Source of the DNA: Dromiciops gliroides
Lineage: Eukaryota > Chordata > Mammalia > Microbiotheria > Microbiotheriidae
Assembly: GCF_019393635.1 (NCBI RefSeq)
Contig: NC_057862.1
Location: 481,930,669 to 481,994,668 of the forward strand
Length of the DNA stretch: 64,000 nucleotides
Reading direction: 5' to 3'
The notes under the pieces: generated by a model
The model's database searches: none
Seen by the model: only the letters and a program-made list of their open reading frames with translations
What the model was told of the DNA's origin: nothing
Position numbers and translations under genes: made by a program
Shown: positions 12,670 to 23,201 of the stretch, one piece after another
Layout: the number at the start of each line of letters is the position of its first letter
Position numbering within the stretch: position 1 is the stretch's first letter

Positions 12670-12816
12670 CTTTTTTTTTTTTCAGGGCAATGGGAGTTAA
12701 GTGACTTGCCCAGGGTCACACAGCTAGTAAGTGTCAAGTATTTGAAGCCAGATTTGAACTCAGGTCCTCCTGAATCCAGGGCTGGTGTTTTATCCTCTGT
12801 GCCACCTAGCTGCCCC
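12670..12816 (-). mobile_element. marsupial tRNA/core SINE
   Basis: Full antisense copy with T-run. Perfect 12-bp duplication AGACAAAACAAC at 12658-12669 and 12817-12828. Confidence 0.96.
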
Positions 12817-12848
12817 AGACAAAACAACTTTAGAAAGAGGAACTAACA

Positions 12849-13018
12849 GGGGCAGCTAGATGGCGTAGTGGATAAAGCACCGGCCCTGGATTCAGGAGTA
12901 TCTGAGTTCAAATCCGGCCTCAGACACTTGACACTTACTAGCTGTGTGACCTTGGGCAAGTCACTTAACCCCCATTGCCCCACAAAATTAAAAAAAAAAA
13001 CAACAAAAAAAAAAAAAA
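12849..13018 (+). mobile_element. marsupial tRNA/core SINE
   Basis: Full sense copy starting GGGGCAGCTAGATGG with an A-rich tail interrupted by C. Perfect 17-bp duplication AGAAAGAGGAACTAACA at 12832-12848 and 13019-13035. It lies only a few bases from the preceding SINE and in opposite orientation. Confidence 0.97.
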
Positions 13019-13676
13019 AGAAAGAGGAACTAACAAACAAAATTATACTTCAATCTGTATTCAGATACCATCAGTTCTTTCTCTGTAGATGGACTGAATT
13101 TTTCATCATTCTTTCTGATATCATCCTGCTCATCATTTCTTATAGCACAATAGTGTTCCATCCTAATCTCATCCCACAATTTGTTCAGCCATTCCCCAAT
13201 TTATGGGCATCACCCCAATTTTGAATTCAACTTTTTTTTTTTAATCTCTTTTAGGATAGAAACCTAGTAGTGGAATTTCTAGGTCAAAGAGTATGCATGG
13301 TTTTATAGCCCCTTAGCCATAGTTCAAAATTGCTCTACAGAATATTTGAATAAGTTTATAACTTTATCAAGAATGTATTAATGAGAAATTTATCTTTATT
13401 AAGGCATATAGGAGAAATGCACACAGACAGAAGGTGTGGGTATAAATTAATTTTGATGTGATGATATTAAAAAAATTAAAGGGTAACAAAAAGGATTATA
13501 CAAGGAGGAGAGGAAAGGGAAGGAAGAATAGGGTAAATCAAATCACAGGAAGAGTGCACAAAAGACCTATTAAAATGGAATGAAAGCAGGGAAGGATGGA
13601 TGAGCATTGTTTTGACTTTATTCTCATCTCATTGGGCTGAAAGGAGTATCATACACACTCAGTTGGGGATAGTTTT

Positions 13677-13824
13677 TTTTTTCTCTTTTGCCTGGCAATG
13701 GGGGTTAAGTGACTTGCTCAGGGTCACAGAACAAGTAAGTGTCAAGTGTCTGAGGCCAGATTTGAACTCAGGTACTCCTGAATCCAGGGCTGGTGCTTTA
13801 TCCACTGTGCCACCTAGTTGCTCC
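13677..13824 (-). mobile_element. marsupial tRNA/core SINE in L1-A
   Basis: Antisense copy inserted in the L1-A inter-ORF spacer. 16-bp duplication at 13661-13676 and 13825-13840, one mismatch. Confidence 0.95.
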
Positions 13825-14092
13825 AGTTGGGTATAGTTTTATCTTAACCTACAGTGAAGTAAAAGGGGAAAGGGGAAACAAACAAACAAACAAAAATACA
13901 ACAAAACAAAACAAAAAAGGGTGTCGTGGTGATAGAAAGTTAGGTCAAACTAGGAGGTGGAAAGGGATAGGACAAAAGGGAGGTAGGGCTAATAGAAGGG
14001 AAGGTAGACAGAGAGGTGGTGGCCAGAAATAAAACACTAGTGAAAAAGGACAGGAGGAAAGGAAAAAGAAAAAGAAAAACAAGGGGGGAAAT

Positions 14093-16550
14093 ATGACAAA
14101 GGGAAATAGAGTTAATATTAATAATAAATGTGAATGTAATGAACTCTCCTATAAAATGAAATCAGATAGCAGAGTGGATCCTACAGTATATTGTTTTCAA
14201 GAAACACATTTGAAGCAAAGAAATACACACAGAGTAAAGGTAAAAAGTTGGAGGATAATATATTATGCTTCAGTTGAAGTAAAAAAATAAAATCATGTGT
14301 AGTAATCCTTATCTCAGACAAAACAAAAGCAAAAATTGACCACATTTTGGCCAAATTAAAAGATATAAGCAAAGAAATGACATCATGCTAAAAGGTACCA
14401 GAGACAATGAAGTAATATCAATGCTTAACATGTATGAACCAAATGTATGATCCAAATTCTTAGAAAAGTTAAGTGAGTTACAGGAAGATATATATTAAAA
14501 ATAACATTAGTGGGGAACTTTAACCTCCTCATATCAAAACTAGATAAATATAAACACCAAATTAATTTTAAATAAGTTAAGGAGGTGAATAGAATTTTAG
14601 AAAAATTAAATATGATGGACTTCTGGAGAAAACTGAATGGGGATAGAAAGCAATATACCTTTTTCTCAGTGGTATATAGTAAAAAACTGACCATGTATTA
14701 TGGTACAAAACCTCATAATCAAATGTAGAAAGGCAGAAAGAGTAAATGCATCCTTTTTCATATCATGATGTAATAAAAATTACATGTAATAAAAAGCCAT
14801 GGAAAGAAAGAAGAAAAAACAATTGGAAACTAAATAATCTCATTTTAAAGAATGATTGGGTTAAACAACAAATCATAGAAACAATTAGTAACTTCATCCA
14901 AGAGAATAACAACAATGAGATAACATATGAGAACTTATGGGATGCAGACAAAGCCGTTCTTAGGGGAAATTTTTTCTCTAAATATCTACATGAATGAAAA
15001 AGAGAAAGAGGGGATCAATGAATTTGGCATGCAAATTTAAAAAATCCAGAAAAAAACATGAATTAAAAATACTCAATTAAACACCATGTTAGAAATTCTG
15101 AAAATTAAAGCAGAGATTAAATTGAAATAAAACAAATACAGAAGCAATCAATAAAACTAAGAGCTTGCTCTATTAAAAAAAAAATAAAATAGATAAACCT
15201 TTGATTAACTTGAACTCATTACCAATGAAGAGGAAATTAAAACAATAATTAGGAGATATTTTGCCCAACTATATGTTAATAAATTCAACAATCTAAATGA
15301 AATGGATGAATATTTACAAAAATATAAACTGCCTAGATTAAGAGAAGAGGAAATAAAGAAAGTCCTTAAATACGCCCACTTTAGAAAAAGAAATTGAACA
15401 AGCCATCACAGAACTGCCAAAGAAAAAATCTCCAGTGTCAGAAGGGTTTACAAGTGAATTCTATGAAACATTTAAACAACAATTAATTTCAATACTATAC
15501 AAACTATTTGGAGAAATGGGTGAAGAAGAATCCTACCAAATTAATTTTATGAGACAAAATGGGTGCTGATACCTAACCTGGGAAGAGCAAAAACAGAAAA
15601 AGAAAATTATTGATGTGAATATATTGATACAATATAATGATGAAAAAAAATTTGAAAGAGAATTTCAGCAAATAAATTACAGCAATTTATCACCAGAATA
15701 ATACACTATGATCAGGTGGGATTTATACCAGGAATGCAGGGCTGGTTCAATATGAAGAAAACTATCAACATAATGGACTAGATCAATAACAAAACCAACC
15801 AAATCATATGATTAGTTCAATAGATGCAGAGAAATCTTTGACAAAATGCAGCACCTATTTCTATTAAAAAAACACTAGAGAGCATTTGAATAAATGGATC
15901 TTTACTTAAGATGATAAGTGCTATTTGTCTTAAACCATCAGCCAGCATCATATGCAATGAGGATAAGCTAAAGGCATTCCCAATAAGATCAGTGGTGAAA
16001 TAGGGATGCCAATTATCACCATTATTATTCAATATTGTAATAGAAATTTTAGCTTTAGCAATGAGAAGAAAAAGAAATTGAAGGAATTAAAATAGGCAAG
16101 AAGGAAAGAAAACTATCACTCTTTGCAGATGATATTATGGTATGCTTAGAGAATGCTAAATAATCAACTAAAAACCTACCTGAAACAGCAACTTTAGCAA
16201 AGTTGCAGGATATAAAAAAATCCACATAAATCATCAGCAACAAAGTCAAGCAGCAGGAGATAGAAAGAGAAATTCCATTTAAAATAACTGTGAACAGTGT
16301 AAAATACTTGGGAGTCTATCTGCAAAGACAAACCCAAGGAACTCTTATGAACACAATTACAAAATACTTTTCACATGAATAAAATCAGAACTAAACAAAT
16401 GGAAGAAGTATAAATTTTTCATGGGAAGGCTGGGATAGTATAATAAAAATGATAATTCTATCTAATTTTTTTTTTACTTATTCAGTGCCATAACAATCAA
16501 ACTACCAATTATTTTATAGAGCTAGAAAAAATAATAACAAAATTCATCAG
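14093..16550 (+). pseudogene. L1-A ORF2 relic: endonuclease and reverse transcriptase
   Basis: The APE-like endonuclease is recognised by QETHL at 14198-14212 (the catalytic Glu context) in a segment open from 14093 to 14290. A further open segment, 14746-14997, holds the linker between endonuclease and RT (NLWDADKAVLRG). RT motif A (DAEK) starts at 15823 and the motif C box FADD is at 16122-16133. In living L1 this protein nicks the target DNA and reverse-transcribes the element RNA. Here stops and frameshifts separate all the blocks, so no protein can be made. Confidence 0.85.
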
Positions 16551-16910
16551 AGTAAGGGACTAAAGTTCTAGCTAGTCTGTCCAAAATATCTAATGAGTGG
16601 TTGCCAATAAATTATAAGCTTTAGCAAGTGTTTATACTTTTAAACATTTATTGAGAATAAGAATTTGGTGAAGAGAGAGAGAAAGGCCTAGATTCAGCTA
16701 TCTATCTCAGGGAGCTACTGTTCTCCTGCTCCACTCTCCACAAAGAGACCAAGGAAGCAAGCCTCGCCTCTTTTATAGACAGTATCCATGAGCAAACATC
16801 ACTTCCTGATGCCAAGGAAAACCACATGGCTTGCCCTCAGACACCTTCTCCTCATGGTGGAGCTTTCCTACAGTAGCTCTCCAGCAGGTGGCACCATTCC
16901 AATCGTTACA
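16551..16910 (-). mobile_element. solo ERV LTR in L1-A ORF2
   Basis: Antisense LTR: the U5 words TATCTAATGAGTGG and AATAAATTATAAGCTTTAGCAAG near the left end, antisense polyadenylation region (ACATTTATTGAG), and right end CATTCCAATCGTTACA, the complement of the LTR start. L1-A ORF2 breaks at about 16550 and resumes at 16911. The 4-bp flanks TCAG and TCTT match at only two positions, suggesting a decayed duplication. Confidence 0.8.
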
Positions 16911-16949
16911 TCTTGAAAAAAAAACAAAAGGTCAAGAATAACAGGAATT

Positions 16950-17099
16950 GGGGCAGCTAGGTGGTGCAGTGGATAGAGAATCGGCCCTGGATTCAGGAGG
17001 ACCTGAGTTCAAATCTGACCTCAGACACTTGACAATTTACTAGCTGTGTGACCCTGGGCAAGTCACTTAACTCCAATTGCCTCACCAAAAAAAAAAAAT
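16950..17099 (+). mobile_element. marsupial tRNA/core SINE in L1-A ORF2
   Basis: Complete sense SINE with A-tail. Perfect 10-bp duplication TAACAGGAAT at 16939-16948 and 17100-17109. Confidence 0.96.
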
Positions 17100-17109
17100 T
17101 AACAGGAAT

Positions 17110-17855
17110 CAATAAAACAAATGCAAAAGGTGGCCTATTTGTACCATATCTAAAACGATATTACAAAGCAGCAAACATCAAAACTATTTGGTACTGGCTA
17201 AGAAATTGAGAGGTGGTTCAGTGGAATAAGTTAGGCACACAAAAACAGCAGCAAATGAATACAGTAATTTTTTGCTTGATATACCACAAGACTCTAGCCT
17301 CCAGGTTAGGAAGTCACTATTTGACAAAAACTTCTGGGAAAACTGGAAAATAGTATGGCCAAAAGCAGGCATAGACAAATATCTTACACTGTACACTGAA
17401 GTAAACTCAAAATGAGTACATCATCTAGACATGAAGGGTGATACAATCTGCAAATTAGAAAAGGAAGGAATAGATAATTTCTCAGATCTATGGCAAGGGA
17501 AAGAATTTATGATCAAAGATGAAATAGGGAACAATATGCAATGCAGAGTGAATAATTTTTACCACTTTATATTGAAAAGTTTGTGCACAAACAAATTTCA
17601 AACAAGTTTAGAAGGAATGTTGAGAGAGGAGGGAAACAAGTTTTACAGATAGTGTTTCTGATAAAGGACTCATATTTAAAATATTTATAGAATTGGATCA
17701 AACATATAAGAAGAAAAGTCCCCAATTGATAAATGGTCAAAGGCTATGACCAGGCAATTTTGAGATGAATAAATTAAAGCTATCTACAGCCATATGAAAA
17801 AATGTCCCCAGTCACTACTGATTAGAGAAATTCAAATTAAAGCCACTATCAGGTA
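17110..17855 (+). pseudogene. L1-A ORF2 C-terminal region relic
   Basis: Continues ORF2 after the SINE. The open segment 17431-17652 carries the DNFSDLWQGKEFMI text that recurs antisense near 50.5 kb. Further L1 C-terminal words run to the LTR at 17856. Damaged by stops. Confidence 0.75.
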
Positions 17856-18575
17856 TGTAAGGGCCAAATTTAGTATGGGAAGACTTAATTGGGGGGCTCA
17901 CCTTAATATTGGGATAAGAAAATAAATTAACAGCCTCTTTCAAAAAAACCAGGTTTTATTAATGGGAAAAAAATTAATAGAGCTAGAAAAAATATATAAA
18001 TCTCTGAGGTAAAAAGGCCCCAGACAACCCAAACCTGCCTCCAGCCTAGCCAGCTCCAAAGAGCTAGCTTTGCCTCAAAAACACAAACTCATCACCACCT
18101 GAAATCTGTAGCTCTAAAGAGAATTAGCTTTGTAGTCTCTTCTGTTTTTGTCCGAAGGTGAAACACCAGCAGCTCCTCTAACTGTCCCTATCTTCCTTCC
18201 CCATTTTTCTCAGGACCACTCTCCTCTTCCTCTAACTGCCTCTAACTATCTTTAACTGTCTCTAACTGTCTCTGCCACAGGAAGGGGCAGGTCTTAGTCA
18301 TACTGAGTCTCCAATTGGCTCAGCACACCTACATGGGCTGTCCCCATTATAATCTGGCCAGGCCCATGTGAACATAGTGGAGCTATTAGGGGAGACTTAA
18401 TTACTTAGTTTCAATAAATGTTCCCTGTGGTCAGAGTTCCTCTTGTGTGTTCAATTATCTCCCAGAGTACCCACCCATCTTCTCTTAGAGTTTTCAAGCT
18501 TACATTTTTTTAGTCTAACCATAATGAAGCAAAGATAGGGTTATAAAAACCTAAAATTACAATTAATTCCTTACA
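17856..18575 (-). mobile_element. solo ERV LTR, 720 bp, perfect GGTA duplication
   Basis: Terminal inverted repeat TGTAAGG...CCTTACA. Perfect 4-bp duplication GGTA at 17852-17855 and 18576-18579, inside L1-A ORF2. Orientation is inferred as minus because a minus-strand AATAAA (in GGTTTTATTAATGGG near 17953) lies about 100 bp from the left end, with a TATATA-like box upstream of it near 17990. A plus-strand AATAAA at 18413-18418 leaves some doubt. Contains an imperfect CTCTAACTGTCT repeat at about 18225-18275. Confidence 0.85.
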
Positions 18576-18812
18576 GGTACCACTTCATACTTATCCAAAT
18601 GTATAATATAACAAAAAAGGAAAATGATAAAATGTTGGAGATGTGGGAAAATTGGAAAACTAATGTACTGTTGGTGGAGCTATGAACTGATCAAACCATT
18701 TTGGAGAGCAATTTGGACCCATGTCCAAATGGCTATAAAACTGTGCATAGTTTTTTATCCAGAAATACCACTACTAGGTCTATATTTGAAAGAGATCATT
18801 AAAAAGGGAAAA
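18576..18812 (+). pseudogene. L1-A ORF2 extreme C-terminus, first part
   Basis: The frame from 18624 carries the Cys-rich CWRCGKIGKLMYCWW motif typical of the L1 ORF2 C-terminal domain, then PLLGLYLKE. It is cut at 18812 by L1-B and continues at 23202. Confidence 0.8.
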
Positions 18813-18825
18813 CAGGGAGATGGAG

Positions 18826-18834
18826 CCAAGATGG
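18826..18834 (+). promoter_or_regulatory. YY1-like CCAAGATGG at L1-B 5' end
   Basis: CCAAGATGG lies about 14 bases into L1-B. Human L1 carries a functional YY1 site with this core at nearly the same place. Function in this family is inference. Confidence 0.5.
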
Positions 18835-19059
18835 TGGAGGAAAGACAGTAACTTCCTGGAGCTCGTCCCACAATTCCTCTAAATGACTTCAAATAATGCC
18901 ATAAGATGATTCCTAGAGTATCAGAACCCACAAAAGGTAGGGTGAGATCATTTTCCAGCCAAAAATGGCTTAGAAGATTATCAGGAAAAGTCTGTTGTAC
19001 TAAGGTAAGAGTGGAGCCCAGACCAGGGAGATGCCAGCACCAATCCATCCCCAGATAGG

Positions 19060-19637
19060 TGTCAGGAAAATTTTTTAAGTCCGACAGAAGAACGAAAACA
19101 AGTTTCCAGGCTGAAGCAAATAGGTTTATCGAGAGAATTAATATCCCAACAAAGCCGGTCATCCAGGCATTGGACCTGAAAGAACCAGAATTACAAAATC
19201 CATGGGTTTATATACCCTTCCAAAGTTACACTTGTACAGCATTATATCATTAGTTGTACTTCTAAAATTAAAACATATTCTTAGGAAATATGAGGAACTA
19301 CCTAAATGACCATAAATGTCAGCATTATGATGACAATAGGGTGGGTCATTGTCAGGCCACTGTTCAGTAGTGTGAATTCTTTATAGAAAAGTATGTCACT
19401 TGTGATTATTAAAATATAGCATTGCTGACTCCTAGATCTTATGATATTACCTAATGCTTGACATTGGAAAATTAGGAAATATGAAAAAAGACTTAACCTT
19501 TTGACCTTACGTAATCTATATTAAATAGAATAAATCACAATTTTTGGTTAATATATTGATTATTATCTTAATCCAATCACTTATAACTATGGTGAATCTC
19601 CTATAACTAAGGGATGGGGGAAAAAATATCTCACTCA
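19060..19637 (-). mobile_element. probable solo ERV LTR in L1-B 5'UTR
   Basis: Starts TGTCAGG and ends ATCTCACTCA, so TG...CA bounded. A minus-strand TATATAA box lies in GGGTTTATATACCC (about 19203-19216). L1 5'UTR sequence flanks both sides. The duplication is not clear (TAGG versus TACA), so the ends may be a few bases off. Apparent open frames here are spurious. Confidence 0.55.
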
Positions 19638-20074
19638 TACAGGCCATACCAGAGAAACAGGCCTCTGGACCTTCTGAATTGACCACAGCAACTGGTACTT
19701 CTGGATTTCAGCTCACAGACAAGTAAGTGGTTGAGTGGTTGACCAGAGAGAGATTGCAGGTGTCTCTGCTGGAACTGAGGTGTAATTCTGTTGTGTTCCC
19801 TGTTGTCAGAACCACAAATCTCTCTTGAGTGGCAACATAGGTGGAGGAGGGGCACAGGCACACTGGAGCTTGCAACCACAGTGAAACAGGATACTGTTCC
19901 TGGGTTGAAGGGCAGGCAGACCTGTGGTTACTTACAGGCCAGAATAGAGGTCAGGTAAAATGTATCTCTCTTTACATCAAAATACCTGGGACCCCCTCAA
20001 ACTTGGAACAGTGCACCCTAGAAGCAGTGCCCCACTTTAAGAAGGAGTTAAAAGTCAAGAAATAGACTAGGAAA

Positions 20075-20637
20075 ATGAGGAGACAGAAAAAAAAAGGCTG
20101 ATGCTAGAAAGTTTCTTTGAAGACAAGGAAGATCAACATACACCCTCAGAAGAAGCTAACAAAGTCAAAACTCCTATATCCAAAGCTTCAAAGAAAAATT
20201 CAAATTTGTCTTAGCCCATAGAACTGCTCAAAAATGACTTTGAAAATAAAGTAAGAGAGGTAGAGGGGGAAATGGAAAGAGAAATTAGAGATGCAGGAAA
20301 GTCAAGAAAAAAAGTCAACAGATTGAAACGCCAAATGGGCCAAATAGTAAAGGAGGTACAACAGTTCTGTGAAGAAAATAATTCCTTAAAAATTAGGATT
20401 AAGCAAATGGAAGCTAATAACTTTATGAGAAATCAAGACACAATAAAGCAAAATGAAAAGAAAGAAAAAATAGAAGACAAAGTGAAATATCTCAATGGAA
20501 AAACGACTGACCTAGAAAATAGATCCAGGAGAAATAATTTGAAAATGTTTGGACCACCTGAAAACCATGATAAAAAAGAGCCTAGAAATCATCTTCCAAG
20601 AAATTGTCAAGGAAAATTGCCCAGATATTCTAGAAAC
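20075..20637 (+). pseudogene. L1-B ORF1 relic, N-terminal and coiled-coil part
   Basis: The ATG at 20075 runs into a 9-A tract that shifts the frame. The downstream frame carries TAG at 20212-20214, then is open from 20272. The open part is a Lys/Glu-rich heptad coiled coil ending in TTDLENRSRRNNLKMFGPPE, the ORF1p signature at the boundary between coiled coil and RRM domain. It is cut by an LTR at 20638. ORF1p normally binds L1 RNA as a trimer. Confidence 0.85.
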
Positions 20638-21009
20638 TGTAACAATTTGAATGATGCCACCAGTTGGAGACTTACTGTAGGAAAGCTCCACCATGAGGAG
20701 AAGGCCTCTGAAGGCAAGGCCATGCAACTTTTCTTTGGCATCAGGAAGTGACGTTTGCTTGTGGGAGGAAGAGGGGGTGAGGCTGGCTCTCTTGCTCTCT
20801 CTTTCCTCAGGACTTGGGTGGAGAACAGAGCTAGAAATGTGCTCTCCCTTTAATAGATAGATGAATCTAGGGCTTTCTCTTTCTTTTCACCAAATTCTTA
20901 TTCTCCTTAATAAATGCTTAAAGGTCTAACTCTTGCTAAAGCTTATAATTTATTGGTGAACACTCATTAGATATTTTAGACAGACTAGCTAGAATTTTAA
21001 CCCCCTACA
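20638..21009 (+). mobile_element. solo ERV LTR, 372 bp, perfect AAAC duplication
   Basis: Runs from TGTAACAATTTG to CCCCCTACA. Perfect 4-bp duplication AAAC at 20634-20637 and 21010-21013. Contains CTTAATAAATGCTTAAAGG (AATAAA) and the family U5 word TTTATTGGTGAACACTCATTAG. It interrupts L1-B ORF1, and a spurious open frame runs from ORF1 into it. Confidence 0.93.
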
Positions 21010-21013
21010 AAAC

Positions 21014-21600
21014 AGAACGTAAAATAGAAATTGAAAGAATCCACTGATCACTTCCTGTAAGAGATTCCAAAACTTCAAGGAATGTTCATAGCCAAATTCC
21101 AGAGCTCCCATTTCAAGGAGAAAATATTGCAAGCAGCCAGAAAGAAACAATCCAAGGACTATGGAGTCACAGTCAAGGTACCATAAGATCTAAAAGGTTC
21201 TATATTAAAGGACCAGAAGGCTTGGAATATGATATTCTGGAGGGCAAATAAATTGGAATTACAATAAACAATCACCTACCCAGAAAAACTGAGTATAATC
21301 TTTCAGGGGGAAAATGGGAATTCAATGAAAGAGAGTACTTTTAGGCATTCCTGATGAAAAGACCTTAACTGAATAGAAAATATGACTTTTAAATACAAGA
21401 CACTAGAGAAAAATAAAAAGGTAAACAGGAAAAAGACATCATGAGGGATATCAAAAGATTAAAGTGTTTACATTCCTACATGGGAAAATGATACTTTTAA
21501 CTCAAGGACTTTCTCATTATTAGTTGAGTCGAATGAAGTATATATAGACAGAAAGCACAGGCATAAGTTGAATATGAAGGGATGATATATTTAAAGCATT
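21014..21600 (+). pseudogene. L1-B ORF1 C-terminal relic and spacer
   Basis: Resumes ORF1 after the LTR: GGCTTGGAATATGATATTCTGG at 21220 and ACTTTTAGGCATTCCTGATG match the ORF1 C-terminus of the other L1 copies. Many stops. Confidence 0.65.
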
Positions 21601-21630
21601 TACTTTTTAATATTTTATTTATTTATTTAA

Positions 21631-21632
<2 letters not shown>

Positions 21633-21684
<52 letters not shown>

Positions 21685-21813
21685 GCAGTCAGAGTTTGGT
21701 GGCTTTCCCAGATTTGTGTAGCTGGTGAGTGTTGAGTGTCTGGAGCTGGATAGGGCTTGGGTCCTCCTTGGTCCAGGGCTAGTGCTTTGTCCACTGCACC
21801 ACCTAACTTCCCC
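21633..21813 (-). mobile_element. diverged SINE with (TG)25 in tail position
   Basis: The antisense SINE body is recognisable at 21690-21813 (TGTAGCTGGTGAGTGTTGAGTGTC ... CCACTGCACCACCTAAC). The usual T-run is replaced by an uninterrupted (TG)25 at 21633-21682. No clear target duplication. Confidence 0.75.
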
Positions 21814-22239
21814 ATGTTAATGTATTTTAAAAAATAAAATTAAGGAAGGAGAGGAATGCACTGTAAGAAAGGGAGAGGGAGACATGGAATGGGGTAAAAT
21901 ATCTCACATAAAAGAAACAGGAAAAGGAATATGGATTGGAGGGGAAGAGGGGCAGGGGCAGGGGAGTGAATGAGCCTTACTCTCATCAGAACTGGTTGAA
22001 AGATGGAATAACATACACACTCAACTGGGTATAATAATATATCTTGCCTTGCAGGAAAGTGGGAGGGGAAGGTGATAAGGAGAAAGGGGTAAAGAAAGGG
22101 AGGACAGATTGGGGGGAGGTAGTAGTCAGAAGCAAAACACTTATGAGGAAGAATAGGGTAAGAGAAGATAGAAAATAGAGTAAATACCAAGGGGAAGGAA
22201 TAGGATGTAGGGTAATACAGTTAGCAATAATAACTGAAA

Positions 22240-23080
22240 AAAATTGAAGCAACTTTGTCTGATAGGCCTCAGTTCTCAAACACATGAAGAACTGTGTCAA
22301 ATTGGTTAAAATTCATGCCATTTCCCAATTGAAAGATGATCAAAAGACATGAAGTTTTCACATGAAATAATCAAGTCCACCTGTAGCCATATAAAAAAAA
22401 ATGCTCTAACTCACTATTGATTGGAGATATTCAGGTCAAAACAATTCTTGGTACCACCTCATACCTATTGGATTAGTTAATAGGACAGCAGAGGAAAATG
22501 AAAAAATGTTGTGGTGAATATGGTGAAAATGAGACATTAATACACTCTTGGTAAAATTGTAAAAGGATTAAATATTCTATAGAGCAATTTGGAATTATGG
22601 CCAAAGGGCGATAAAACATGCATACTCTTTGACACCACTAATAGGTCTGGCACCTTAAAATAATTTTTTTTTAAAGTTGATTTGAATTGGGATTATACCC
22701 ATTAATTGGGGAATGGCTGTACAAATTGTGGGATGAGATTAGGATGGAACACTATTGTGCTTTAAGAAATGATGAGCAGGATGCTATGAGAAGGAATTAT
22801 GAAAGATGCAATCCATTTACAGGTAATTTATAGTATCTGAATACAGATTGAAGTATAATTTTGTTAGTTCCCCTTTTCTGAAGATTTTTTGTCTGTTTCA
22901 TTTCACAACTTGACTCGTGGAAATGTTTTGTATGACTGCACATGTATAACTTATATTGAATTGCTTGAGTTCTTAAGGGTATGTGGGAAGGGAGGAAGGA
23001 AGGAAGAGAATTTGGAACACAAATTTTTAAAAATTATGTGAAAATTTGTTTATACATGTAGCTTGGCAAAGATCACAAAG
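22240..23080 (+). pseudogene. L1-B ORF2 C-terminal relic and 3' end
   Basis: 22240-22680 carries ORF2 C-terminal words (CATTTCCCAATTGAAAGATG, GGTACCACCTCATACCTATTG). 22690-23070 is the L1 3' end (ATTAATTGGGGAATGGCTG ... AAATTTGTTTATACATG), followed by the AATA/AATG tract. The preceding spacer joins straight to ORF2 C-terminal text, so RT is deleted. Confidence 0.65.
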
Positions 23081-23160
23081 AAATAAATAAATGAGTGAAT
23101 AAGTAAATGAATGAATGAATAAGATAAATAAATAAATGAATAAATAAACAAGTGACTGAT
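23081..23160. repeat. (AATA/AATG)n tract at L1 3' end
   Basis: Imperfect AAATAAATGAATG tetranucleotides directly after the L1-B 3' end, mirroring the tract at 12171-12316. Confidence 0.85.
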
Positions 23161-23201
23161 TAATTGAGTACCCAAAAATAGATTTTTTGAAAACTTTAGG
23201 A

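Larger units (their letters stand above)
12171..13375 (-). mobile_element. L1 3' end inserted antisense in L1-A
   Basis: Antisense of the L1 3' end seen in plus orientation at 22.69-23.07 kb (shared ACATGTATAAACAAA, GAATTCAAGCAATTCAATA and CAATTTGTTCAGCCATTCC words). Its 3' tail is not simple poly(A) but the ATTT/CATT tract at 12171-12316. Three SINEs later entered it. L1-A ORF1 flank ends near 12170 and L1-A sequence resumes near 13376. Confidence 0.65.
18813..23201 (+). mobile_element. L1-B: internally deleted L1 inserted in L1-A
   Basis: Begins with CAGGGAGATGGAGCCAAGATGG, an L1 5' end, and is bracketed by the A-rich 12-mer AAAAAGGGAAAA at 18801-18812 and 23202-23213. L1-A reads continuously across the two. 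Own parts: 5'UTR, ORF1 (20075-21380), purine-rich inter-ORF spacer (21840-22230), then a jump near 22240 to ORF2 C-terminal sequence and 3'UTR. Endonuclease and RT are absent. Two LTRs and a SINE interrupt it. Confidence 0.75.

Noticed and set aside
12849..12920. tRNA-like heads of SINEs as tRNA genes
   Set aside because: They carry the SINE core, A-tail and target duplications, and lack a full cloverleaf.
12868..13224. 118-codon plus-strand frame
   Set aside because: Translates a sense SINE, its A-tail and antisense L1. Similar short frames recur at every SINE copy.
18755..19162. 135-codon minus-strand frame
   Set aside because: It straddles the L1-A/L1-B junction and an LTR edge, so it cannot be a real gene.
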